Shown: piece by piece, positions 25,994 through 33,764 of the stretch
Position numbering within the stretch: the first letter of the stretch is position 1
Layout: each line of letters opens with the position of its first letter
From: Nonomuraea endophytica
GTDB taxonomy: Bacteria; Actinomycetota; Actinomycetes; Streptosporangiales; Streptosporangiaceae
Direction: 5' to 3'
Assembly (NCBI RefSeq): GCF_014203235.1
Contig: NZ_JACHIN010000007.1
Span: 346,560 to 410,559, forward strand
DNA: 64,000 nt
The notes under the pieces: generated by a model
Told to the model about the DNA's origin: nothing
What the model saw: the letters and a program-made list of their open reading frames with translations, nothing else
The model's database searches: none
Position numbers and translations under genes: made by a program

Positions 25994-27052
25994 TCAGGCG
26001 AGGTTGAGCGCGCCCGCAGCGGCGTGGACGTCGATCGGGATCGTCACCGGGGCCGGAGCGCCGGAGATGGCCCAGTCGGGGTCCTTCAGTCCGTTGCCGG
26101 TGACCGTGCAGACGATGCGCTGGCCGGGCTCGACCAGGCCGTTGGCGTGGGCCTGCAGGAGCCCCGCCACGCTCGCCGCCGAGGCCAGCTCGACGAAGAC
26201 GCCCTCTTCCTGGGCCAGCAGCTTGTACGCGGCCGCGATCTGGCGGTCGGTCACCGACTGGATGACGCCGCCGGAGTCGTCCCTGGCCGCCTCGGCGAGC
26301 TGCCAGGAGGCCGGGTTGCCGATGCGGATGGCCGTGGCGATCGTGTGGGGACGGGCCACCGGCGCGCCGTTGACGATCGGGGCCGCGCCGCTGGCCTGGA
26401 AACCGAACATGCGCGGGCGCCGCGTGGAGACGCCGTCCTTCGCGTATTCCTGGTAGCCCATCCAGTACGCCGAGATGTTGCCCGCGTTGCCCACCGGGAT
26501 GCAGTGGATGTCGGGCGCGTCGCCGAGCGTGTCGACGATCTCGAAGGCGGCGGTCTTCTGGCCCTGGAGGCGGAAGGGGTTGACGGAGTTGACCAGCGCG
26601 ATGGGGTACTCGGACGACAGCTTGCGGGTCATCTCCAGGCAGTCGTCGAAGGAGCCCTCGACCTGCAGCAGCGTCGCCCCGTGGACGAGCGCCTGGGCCA
26701 GCTTGCCCATCGCGATCTTGCCGCGCGGCACGAGCACGGCGCAGGTGAGCCCGGCGCGCACCGCGTAGGCGGCGGCCGAGGCGGAGGTGTTGCCGGTGGA
26801 GGCGCAGATGACCGCCTTCGCGCCCTCTTCGACGGCCTTGCTGATGGCCATCGTCATGCCGCGGTCCTTGAAGCTGCCCGTCGGGTTGGCGCCCTCGACC
26901 TTGAGGTAGACGTCGCAGCCGGTCAGCGCGGAAACCCGGTGCGCGGGCACCAGCGGCGTGCCGCCCTCCAGCAGCGTGACGACGGGCGTCGTCGTGGTGA
27001 CCGGAAGACGCTCTCGGTACTCCTCGATGAGGCCACGCCACGACCTAGCCAT
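25994..27052 (-). CDS. thrC: Threonine synthase
   Basis: A 352-aa PLP enzyme that converts O-phosphohomoserine to threonine. The PLP lysine lies in NPTGSFKDRGM, the phosphate cup is GNTSASAAAYA and GNAGNISAYWMGY, and the C-terminal VCTVTGNGLKDPD is conserved. Start ATG 27052 with AGGGAG upstream. In actinobacteria hom usually lies just upstream on the same strand; here 17.6 kb of other genes separate the two. Confidence 0.95.
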   Translation of the reverse strand: MARSWRGLIEEYRERLPVTTTTPVVTLLEGGTPLVPAHRVSALTGCDVYLKVEGANPTGSFKDRGMTMAISKAVEEGAKAVICASTGNTSASAAAYAVRAGLTCAVLVPRGKIAMGKLAQALVHGATLLQVEGSFDDCLEMTRKLSSEYPIALVNSVNPFRLQGQKTAAFEIVDTLGDAPDIHCIPVGNAGNISAYWMGYQEYAKDGVSTRRPRMFGFQASGAAPIVNGAPVARPHTIATAIRIGNPASWQLAEAARDDSGGVIQSVTDRQIAAAYKLLAQEEGVFVELASAASVAGLLQAHANGLVEPGQRIVCTVTGNGLKDPDWAISGAPAPVTIPIDVHAAAGALNLA

Positions 27053-27198
27053 GATGACTCCCTACCTGCGGTGTTGGGCACCGAGTGTACGGGCTTCCGG
27101 CTCGGGACGAGGAGCCGAGTCCACAGCGTGGACACCACGCCTTTTCAGGAAATATTCAGCAACCCCGGCTAAGGTTTCCGGCCAGGGGGTCATCGACT

Positions 27199-28719
27199 AT
27201 GAACGCGCGTCCTGCTGTGCGGCAGAACGACTTTTCACCGCTCACACCGCCGGAGCTGGGCGCCTGGTCGCCGTCGCTGTCGGTGAGCGTCGTGATTCCG
27301 GCCCATGGCGGGCCGTACCTGGAGTTCGCGCTGGCGGCGCTGGCCGCGCAGACCTATCCGGACCACCTCATGGAGGTCCTGGTCGTCGACGACGGCAGCC
27401 GTCCGGCGATCGAGCTGCCGGAGATCCGGCCGTTCAACACCCGGATCGTGCGGGTCACGGATGGATGGGGCATCTCCAACGCGGTCAACACCGGCGCGCT
27501 GGCCGCCGACGGCGAGATCATCCAGCGCCTCGACGCCGACATGGTGCCCTGCCGCGAGCACATCGAGGCGCTCGCCCGCTGGCACCACGTCACCGACTAT
27601 CTGGTCACGATCGGCATGAAGCGGTTCGTCGAGCCGCTGCCGCTCAAGGCCGAGCAGATCTACCGGGCGGGACACCTGGAAGAGCTGTTCGACCTGGACG
27701 CCGCCGTGGCCAGTTCCACCGAGGCGACGATCGCCAAGACCGACGGGCTGCGCAAGAGCCGCAATCCCTACCACGTGTGCACAGGGCCGACACTCGCCCT
27801 TCCCAGGGAGATCTTCCACGCCGTTGGCGGTCTCGACCCGAACGTGCACCGTGGCGGCGACACCGAGTTCGCCTACCGGCTGGCGATGCACGGCGTCGTG
27901 TTCATCCCGGACGAGGCGGCCAAGGCCGTGCATCTCGGGCTTCCGGCGCAGCGGGTGGACAAGGACCGCGTCGTGCGGGCCGTCGAACCGGCCTTCTCGC
28001 ACCGGATCCCGCTCCGCCGCGACCTGCGCAAGGATCGGGGCCGGCGGTGGCTGGTGCCGTACGTGGAGATCGTCTTCGAGGTGGCTGACACCCCCGTCGG
28101 CGTCGTACGGCAGGCCGTGGCCGCCGCCCTCGACGGCAAGCTGCAGGACGTCGTCGTGACGCTGGTGGCGCCCTGGTCGACGCTGCGCGACGAGCGCCGG
28201 TCGGTGCTGAACGACCCGAGCTTCGACCTGCGCATGATGCGCGACCTGTTCGCCTACGACGACCGCATCCGCCTCATCGACGAGGCCGCGCCGACGCCCG
28301 CGCCCATCCCGTTCCGCTACCGGGGGCCGGTGGACGTGCCGCTGCACCGGGCGACGCTGGAGCGGATGATCGAGACGGTGCAGAAGGACCTCGACGGGGT
28401 GCTCGTGGTCGACGTGGGCGCCGGGCGCAGTGCGCGGCTCGAACGCACGTCGGCGCTGGCTCGGGCGGTGTTGCTGGCGGGCGTCTCGGACGACCTGGAC
28501 GCCGTGATCGAGCAGACCCATGGTGTACGGCACGCCGACCCGGCCCGCTACTGGCCCCCGCCACCCCTGCCAGAAGCCCCACCCACCGCCGCCGCCACCC
28601 CAAAGCCCACAAGTGCGCCCAAGCCCGTCCAGATCCCGGCGGTTCCGGCGGTTCCGGCGGTTCCGGCCGAGGAGAAGACCCTCCTGAACCGCCTCAAGTC
28701 CGCCCTCCGCCCCAACTAA
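27199..28719 (+). CDS. Family 2 glycosyltransferase, NDY-type paralogue A
   Basis: A 506-aa GT-A enzyme. The N-terminus carries the cluster signature (RQNDFSPLTPPELGAW) before SVSVVIPAHGG; VLVVDDGSRP and the metal-binding DAD at residues 112-114 follow, then GGDTEFAYRLAMHG with a presumed catalytic Asp. From about residue 290 a second module (WLVPYVEIVFEV ... VVVTLVAPWSTL ... DPSFDLRMMRDLF) repeats the Rossmann-like pattern without a DxD. The last 65 residues are Pro/Ala-rich with a repeated IPAVPAVPAVPAE stretch. Start ATG 27199, preceded by AGGGGG. Divergent from thrC, 146 bp away. No membrane helix; sugar and acceptor unknown. Confidence 0.8.
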   Translation: MNARPAVRQNDFSPLTPPELGAWSPSLSVSVVIPAHGGPYLEFALAALAAQTYPDHLMEVLVVDDGSRPAIELPEIRPFNTRIVRVTDGWGISNAVNTGALAADGEIIQRLDADMVPCREHIEALARWHHVTDYLVTIGMKRFVEPLPLKAEQIYRAGHLEELFDLDAAVASSTEATIAKTDGLRKSRNPYHVCTGPTLALPREIFHAVGGLDPNVHRGGDTEFAYRLAMHGVVFIPDEAAKAVHLGLPAQRVDKDRVVRAVEPAFSHRIPLRRDLRKDRGRRWLVPYVEIVFEVADTPVGVVRQAVAAALDGKLQDVVVTLVAPWSTLRDERRSVLNDPSFDLRMMRDLFAYDDRIRLIDEAAPTPAPIPFRYRGPVDVPLHRATLERMIETVQKDLDGVLVVDVGAGRSARLERTSALARAVLLAGVSDDLDAVIEQTHGVRHADPARYWPPPPLPEAPPTAAATPKPTSAPKPVQIPAVPAVPAVPAEEKTLLNRLKSALRPN

Positions 28720-28760
28720 CCAACCCGCCAGACCTTCCTTTCCGGCTCCGGCTTTACCGC

Positions 28761-28798
28761 TTGGGGTCCGCAACACCCCCTCTGCGGTTTCGCCCCAA
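28761..28798. terminator. Hairpin between convergent glycosyltransferase genes
   Basis: TTGGGG (28761-28766) pairs with CCCCAA (28793-28798), and inside it CCGCA (28768-28772) pairs with TGCGG (28783-28787). It lies in the 106-bp gap between two convergent genes, so it may end transcripts from both sides. No long U-tract. Confidence 0.5.
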
Positions 28799-28825
28799 GG
28801 CTCTTGGGTTCCCCGGATGCCCTGG

Positions 28826-30463
28826 TCAGGGCGGGTCAGGGTTGGGGGTGTCGGGCTTTTTGGTCCAGGCGCGTTTCAGGGTGGCGGCGAGGAGCACGCG
28901 GAGGCTGCGCTGTCTGCGGTTGGCTGCCGTGAGCTGGCGGCGCAACCCGCCCACCTCGCGCCGGAGCTCCACCGCGCTCTTACGCCACGTGCCCGCCTCC
29001 TCACGCCACTTGACCGTCTGGGCCCGGAGGCGTTCGACCTCCTTGGCCAGCCGGGCGGCCTCCGACTGGGCTTCGACGCGGGTGCGCAATGCACTGCGGC
29101 GGCCCAGGGGTTCGGCGGGGGTCTGGGTGAAGCCGTAGCTCTCGCCTTCCACCCAGGTCACGCCGGACACGTCGTCCACGGCGTCGTCGAGGTCCTCTCC
29201 CGGCCCGGCCACGAGGGCGGCCCTGGCGAAGGCGGAGGCGCGTTCCAGCCGAGCGCCGACCAGGCCGGCGGGCGACTCGCTGAGCAGCACGTTGACCAGG
29301 CCCAGGCCCTCCCCCGCGGCCAAATCCAGCATGCGGGCCAGGCCGTCCTCGGCGGGCGCCCATCCGGCGGGCAGGCGCAGGATCCAGGGCACCGCGGGGT
29401 CGCAGGCGTCCGTGACGGCCAGCCGTACCCTCGGCTCGTGCAGGTAGTGGCCGTGGACCAGCACCAGGTCGAGGGCGGGGTCGCGCAGCGGCGCGCGGCG
29501 GTCGCGGTCGAGGGTGTCCCAGGGACCGACGAGGACCACGCGGATGTCGGGGACGGTTCCGGCGAGCACCGCGTCCACGGTCGTGCGGACGGTCTCGTAT
29601 CCGGCGGTGCCGTCCACGACTACGGCGACGTACGGGACCTTCCACGCCCGGCCGGGGTGGGCGCGCAGCCAGCGGTAGGTGGGGATGCGGTCGGCGACGA
29701 AGGCGTGGCTGACCCGGTCGATGGGCGCCTTGTCGCGCATGCGCATGGTGGGGCCGAGGTGGTACGCGCGGGCCAGGGGTTCGGGGACGAACACGGCGCC
29801 TGCCTGTGCCAGCCGGTAGCCCATCTCGGTGTCCTGGCCGAGTACCAGGTCCTCGTCCATGGGCCCGGCGGCGGCGACGAGGCGGGCGTTGACCGAGGTG
29901 GCGCCGCCGACGTGCAGGCTGAAGGGGCGCTGGGGGTTGTCGGTGAGCCCGCGGGTGCGCTCGACGAGGTCGACGATCCAGGCGTGCGGGCGGGCGGGTT
30001 CGAAGGCCTTCTCGAGGTCGTCGGGCAGGTCGGCGGGGACCTTGGCCTCGGTGAACCTGATGTAGCCGGTGACCGCCAGGTAGGGGGCGCGGTGGTGCCA
30101 GCGCATGTGCGCCTCGATGGCGCCGGGGGTGAGCAGCACGTCGGAGTCGAGCCAGTGGATGACGTCGCCGGTGGCCAGGGCCAGCCCGGTGTTGCGGGCG
30201 GCGGCGCGGCCGGGTCGCGGGCAGAGCGCGAGCGTGGTGTCGTCCGGGCGTTCTGGTGGCAGGCGCAGCGGCGGGTCGCTGCCGTTGTCGACGACGATGA
30301 CCTCGGTGAGCCTGGCCGGGTAGGTCTGCCTGGCCAGGGCCTGCAGGACGAGGTCGAGTTCGTGCTGCCCGCCGTACGCGGGGATGACCACGCTGACCTT
30401 GAGTGAAGGCGTCCACTGCGCGGGCGGCGCGAGCACCCGGTAGTCGTTGCCCCGAACCCTCAT
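28826..30463 (-). CDS. Family 2 glycosyltransferase, NDY-type paralogue B with C-terminal coiled coil
   Basis: A 545-aa protein from ATG 30463. It starts with the signature MRVRGNDYRVLAPPAQWTPS and runs into KVSVVIPAYGG; VIVVDNGSDPP and DSD (106-108) form the nucleotide-sugar site, and GQDTEMGYRLAQAGAVFVPE is the acceptor-side motif. A second, DxD-less module (about 280-440) contains RVVLVGPWDTLDRD. The last 100 residues are a heptad-rich coiled coil (ARLAKEVERLRAQTVKWREE) with a basic end. Its ATG overlaps the TGA of the upstream glycosyltransferase C by four bases, so B and C are coupled. Function beyond GT-A fold unknown. Confidence 0.8.
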   Translation of the reverse strand: MRVRGNDYRVLAPPAQWTPSLKVSVVIPAYGGQHELDLVLQALARQTYPARLTEVIVVDNGSDPPLRLPPERPDDTTLALCPRPGRAAARNTGLALATGDVIHWLDSDVLLTPGAIEAHMRWHHRAPYLAVTGYIRFTEAKVPADLPDDLEKAFEPARPHAWIVDLVERTRGLTDNPQRPFSLHVGGATSVNARLVAAAGPMDEDLVLGQDTEMGYRLAQAGAVFVPEPLARAYHLGPTMRMRDKAPIDRVSHAFVADRIPTYRWLRAHPGRAWKVPYVAVVVDGTAGYETVRTTVDAVLAGTVPDIRVVLVGPWDTLDRDRRAPLRDPALDLVLVHGHYLHEPRVRLAVTDACDPAVPWILRLPAGWAPAEDGLARMLDLAAGEGLGLVNVLLSESPAGLVGARLERASAFARAALVAGPGEDLDDAVDDVSGVTWVEGESYGFTQTPAEPLGRRSALRTRVEAQSEAARLAKEVERLRAQTVKWREEAGTWRKSAVELRREVGGLRRQLTAANRRQRSLRVLLAATLKRAWTKKPDTPNPDPP

Positions 30464-31560
30464 GCCGCTTCCATGAGCCTGCTCGGGCGGAAGCCGCGCC
30501 ACTGGTTGGCGGCCACCTTGAGGAAGTGCGACAGGGGCAGCTGCCAGGTGTGCTCGTCGCTGAGGGTACGGCGCAGCACGTACCCGAGCCCGTGGGTGCG
30601 GTAGATGCGTGCGCCCTGGGCCTGGGCGGCCTTGAGGAAGGCCTTGTCCACCGCCCGAGGCAAGGCAGGAAATCCCCCTAAAGACCGAAATTTCGCCGCA
30701 GCGAGGAGAATCGTGCCCCCCGCGACGTGATCCGCCCACACCTCGCTCGGGTACGCCGCCCCGCTGGCGAACGTGGTGCGCCGGATCGTGGTGTTGAGCG
30801 GTTCGAGGTAGAAGAACTCGCCGGTGGCGCCCACGATGTCGGCGCCCGTGGCCCGCATGGCCAGCAGCAGGTCCGACAGGTGCTCGGGACCGTACCAATC
30901 GTCGTCGTCCCACTTGACGAGGTAGTCGCCACTGGCACGGGCCGCGGCCAGGTTCAGCACCTCGCCGAACGGCGCCTGCGACACCACGCACGACACCGGC
31001 AGCGGGGCGGACTCGACGGCCGCGCGCACCGCCTCGTACGGCACGCCGTGCAGCCCGATCACCGCCTCGACCTCGACGTGCCGCTGCCGTGCCATCTGCG
31101 CGAGCGCCTCGGCCACCAGGTGCGGCCGCTTGGTGGACATGACCACGCTGACCTTGGGCCGCGCCGCGGAGGCGACCTCACCGGCGAAACTCGACGGAAA
31201 CTCCCCCGGAGTCGCGGCCAGCCGGGCCGCCACGCGGCGCAGCCGTACGCTGTGCTCCTCGCGGCGCAGGTCGGCCACGCAGCGCAGGCCCCCGGCGGGC
31301 TCGCCGCCCAGCCACTCGCGGTCGGCGAGCAGCTCGGCCAGCGGCGCCGGCACCCAGGCGGGCGCCTCGGCGGCGGTCAGCGGCACCCCGGCGGCGGCCA
31401 GCCGGACGATCTCCCCGAGCGGCACGGGCCCGCCGGGCCAGTCGACCTCCAGGCCGCGTAACGGCCGCAGGGCGGGCAGGTCGAGGCGGCCTGGCAGGGC
31501 GGCGGGCAGCCCTTCTCCTTCCGCGGTCCAGCCGTGTCCGGCCCAGCGCAGGCGGGCCAT
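30460..31560 (-). CDS. Glycosyltransferase, DDDDWYG-type paralogue C
   Basis: A 366-aa protein. The N-terminal 120 residues are an unrecognised domain ending in DLRREEHSVRLRRVA. Then a GT-A domain: PKVSVVMSTKRPHLVAEAL, VEAVIGLHGVP, and the metal site DDDDWYGPEHLSDL at 218-231. It ends in RIYRTHGLGYVLRR and NQWRGFRPSRL. Two of its blocks recur in glycosyltransferase E (33761), showing common origin. ATG 31560 with GGAGAAGGGA is preferred; ATG 31617 is also in frame. First gene of a two-gene minus-strand unit with B. No membrane segment. Confidence 0.78.
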   Translation of the reverse strand: MARLRWAGHGWTAEGEGLPAALPGRLDLPALRPLRGLEVDWPGGPVPLGEIVRLAAAGVPLTAAEAPAWVPAPLAELLADREWLGGEPAGGLRCVADLRREEHSVRLRRVAARLAATPGEFPSSFAGEVASAARPKVSVVMSTKRPHLVAEALAQMARQRHVEVEAVIGLHGVPYEAVRAAVESAPLPVSCVVSQAPFGEVLNLAAARASGDYLVKWDDDDWYGPEHLSDLLLAMRATGADIVGATGEFFYLEPLNTTIRRTTFASGAAYPSEVWADHVAGGTILLAAAKFRSLGGFPALPRAVDKAFLKAAQAQGARIYRTHGLGYVLRRTLSDEHTWQLPLSHFLKVAANQWRGFRPSRLMEAA

Positions 31561-31839
31561 TCCCTTCTCCGGCGTGCGCCGGAAGCCACAGGGGGTGCCA
31601 CAAGGGGTGACGGTCATGAACGTGGCGCTCCTCGACGGCGGGGTTCGGAGACGGCGCCTACCTTACGCCGCTTTTACCGCCCGGCAGGAGGGAGGTCCCC
31701 CATTCGTTACGGCACCTGCCGCAGGTCACGCGGCGACGGCTCCCAGATTCTGTTCAGGAACTTATGGCACGTTAACTCGTACCTGTTTATTAGGGTGTCA
31801 ATATCCCCTGGTGCCTCTCAAGTCGTGACAAGGATAGAT
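31561..31839. promoter_or_regulatory. Divergent promoter region of the glycosyltransferase cluster
   Basis: A 279-bp gap between divergent units. The stretch 31750-31800 is clearly more AT-rich than its surroundings (around GTTTATTAGGGTGTCAATAT), consistent with a plus-strand promoter. On the other side a possible minus-strand -10 (TAAGGT) lies near 31660. Neither has a convincing -35 box. No operator palindrome found. Confidence 0.4.
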
Positions 31840-32268
31840 ATGCGGATGCTCTCGACTCGCCGGACAGCGGCGACGGCCGCGATTCTGGGAGTTCTCGCCC
31901 TTGCCGCGCTCCTGGTCACCGGCGTCTTCACGCTCGCGGCGGCGGCCGTGGCCGCGGCGCTTCTCGTCTCGCTGGCCGCCCTCGCCTTCCTGGTGCTGAC
32001 CGTGCGCCGCCTCGACGGCAAGGCCCAGCGCATCGACCAGCGGGTGAAGAAGAACGAGAGTTCGCACGCCGCCAACGCCGCCGCGCTCAAGCGCATCGAG
32101 AAGCGGCTGGAGGAGCTGTCGGCGGCGATGGAGGACAGCGCGGCCCGGCGTACCGAGGACCTCAGCGCGATCCTCGTCTCCCTCGGCGAGGACCGCGTCA
32201 ACACCATGACCCACGCCCGCGAGGTGGAGCGGCTACGCGAAGAGGTGCGGGCGCTGGGCTCGGCATGA
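31840..32268 (+). CDS. Small two-helix membrane protein with cytoplasmic coiled coil
   Basis: A 142-aa protein. Hydrophobic helices at about 11-30 (TAAILGVLALAALLVTGVF) and 33-54 (AAAAVAAALLVSLAALAFLV) are separated by a tight turn. A charged coiled coil of about 85 residues follows (RLDGKAQRIDQRVKKNES; KRIEKRLEELSAAMEDS; AREVERLREEVRAL). Start ATG 31840 after AAGGATAG. Its stop overlaps the ATG of glycosyltransferase D (ATGA). A membrane anchor or scaffold for the soluble glycosyltransferases, two of which also end in coiled coils, is my inference. No known family. Confidence 0.7.
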   Translation: MRMLSTRRTAATAAILGVLALAALLVTGVFTLAAAAVAAALLVSLAALAFLVLTVRRLDGKAQRIDQRVKKNESSHAANAAALKRIEKRLEELSAAMEDSAARRTEDLSAILVSLGEDRVNTMTHAREVERLREEVRALGSA

Positions 32269-33764
32269 GGCGGATCAGGCACAACGACTACGGGGCCCTG
32301 GAGCCGCCGGCCATCGGGAGCTGGCGGCCGGACAAGCGCGTCACCGTCGTCATCCCCGCCTACAACGACCAGGACGGGCTCGACCGCACGCTGACCGCGC
32401 TGGCCAAGCAGAGCTACCCGGCCGAGCTGACCGAGGTGGTCGTCGCCGACGACGGCAGCACGCCGCCCCTGTCGGCGCCGGGCGCGCGGGTGGTGCGGGT
32501 GAGCGAGGGCTGGGGCCGCGGCGCCGCCCGCCAGGCCGGCGCCGCCGCCGCGACCGGTGACGTGGTGCACTGGCTCGACGCGGACATGATCCTGGACGAG
32601 GAGCACCTGGAAGCGCACATGCGCTGGCACCACCTGCTCGACCACGCGGTCGTGATCGGCGACACCAGGTTCGTGAACGAGCTCGGCGAAGAGGGCACCC
32701 GCACCGAGTACACCACCAAGACCCTCGAATCCACCCGCATGCTGCGCGACGCGGGCACCAGCGCCTACCTGCTGCACACCGGCGCCTCCAGCTCCGTCTC
32801 CGCAGACCTGCTGCGCGCGGTGGGCGGTGTGGACGTGACGCTCAACATGGCCGAGGACACCGAGCTCGGCTACCGGCTGGCCCAGGCCGGCGCCGTCTTC
32901 ATCCCCGACCCCGCGGCCAAGGGCTGGCACGTCGGGCCGTCCACCGTGATGTTGCGGGCCAAGGAGGTGCACCGGCACAACTGGTCCTTCCTGGGCGACC
33001 TCATCCCCGATCTGCGCTGGCTGCGCGGCCATCCCCGCAGGCGGTGGCGGGTGCCGTACGTGCACGTCGTGACCGAGGCCGACGGCTACGAGCGCACCCG
33101 CGCCACCGTGGACGCCGCACTGGCCGGGACGCTCGCCGACACCGCCGTCACCATCACCGGCCCCTGGGACGTGCTCACCGCCGACCGGCACGCCGCCCTC
33201 GACGACCCGCACCTCGACCTGCGCCTCCTGCGCAACCTCTACGCCTCGGAGCCGCGCGTCGCGTTCGCGCCGGCCGCGCCCGCCTCCGTGGCGCCCGCGC
33301 CGTTCCTGCTGCGCGTCCCCGCCGGATGGGCGCCGGGCGCCGACACCATCGCCCAGCTCGTACGGCAGGCCGAACAGGAATCCCTGGGCCTGGTCTGCGC
33401 CGCCCTCACCGAGACCGGGGCCGGGGTCGTCGCCGCCCGGCTGGAGCGCACCGCCGCCTTCGCCCGCGCCGCCCGCCACCAGGGCCCGGCCGACGACCTG
33501 GTCGACGAGATGTTCGGCACGCTGTGGGTGAGCGGCACCGAGTTCGGCTTCGTCACCGGCGACGACGTCGAGCCGCCCGCCGGTGACCCGGCCAAGTGGC
33601 GGGCGCTGGCGACCAAGCGCGCCACCGAGGTCAAGGAGCTGGAGGCGGAGGTGGCCAGGCTGCGGGCCGAGGTGGACAACCTCTCGCAGCCGCCTCCCGA
33701 GCAGCCAGAACCCGCCGCCGGCCCGCTCGCCGCCCTGCTCAAGCACCTGAGGAAGACCGGATGA
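32265..33764 (+). CDS. Family 2 glycosyltransferase, NDY-type paralogue D
   Basis: A 499-aa protein starting MRRIRHNDYGALEPPAIGSW, then RVTVVIPAYNDQDGL, VVVADDGSTPP and DAD at 105-107. EDTELGYRLAQAGAVFIPD is the acceptor-side motif. The second module without DxD spans about 255-420 (VTITGPWDVLTADRHAALDD; LRVPAGWAPGADTIAQL). A short coiled coil (TEVKELEAEVARLRAEVDNL) and a basic end close the protein. Overlaps its neighbours on both sides by four bases, so it is in one operon with the small membrane protein and glycosyltransferases E and F. Confidence 0.8.
   Translation: MRRIRHNDYGALEPPAIGSWRPDKRVTVVIPAYNDQDGLDRTLTALAKQSYPAELTEVVVADDGSTPPLSAPGARVVRVSEGWGRGAARQAGAAAATGDVVHWLDADMILDEEHLEAHMRWHHLLDHAVVIGDTRFVNELGEEGTRTEYTTKTLESTRMLRDAGTSAYLLHTGASSSVSADLLRAVGGVDVTLNMAEDTELGYRLAQAGAVFIPDPAAKGWHVGPSTVMLRAKEVHRHNWSFLGDLIPDLRWLRGHPRRRWRVPYVHVVTEADGYERTRATVDAALAGTLADTAVTITGPWDVLTADRHAALDDPHLDLRLLRNLYASEPRVAFAPAAPASVAPAPFLLRVPAGWAPGADTIAQLVRQAEQESLGLVCAALTETGAGVVAARLERTAAFARAARHQGPADDLVDEMFGTLWVSGTEFGFVTGDDVEPPAGDPAKWRALATKRATEVKELEAEVARLRAEVDNLSQPPPEQPEPAAGPLAALLKHLRKTG

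Noticed and set aside
25047..27041. One long minus-strand frame spanning thrB and part of thrC
   Set aside because: Only the part from 25967 down is homoserine kinase. The upstream part is thrC read in the wrong frame; thrC itself is intact in its own frame.
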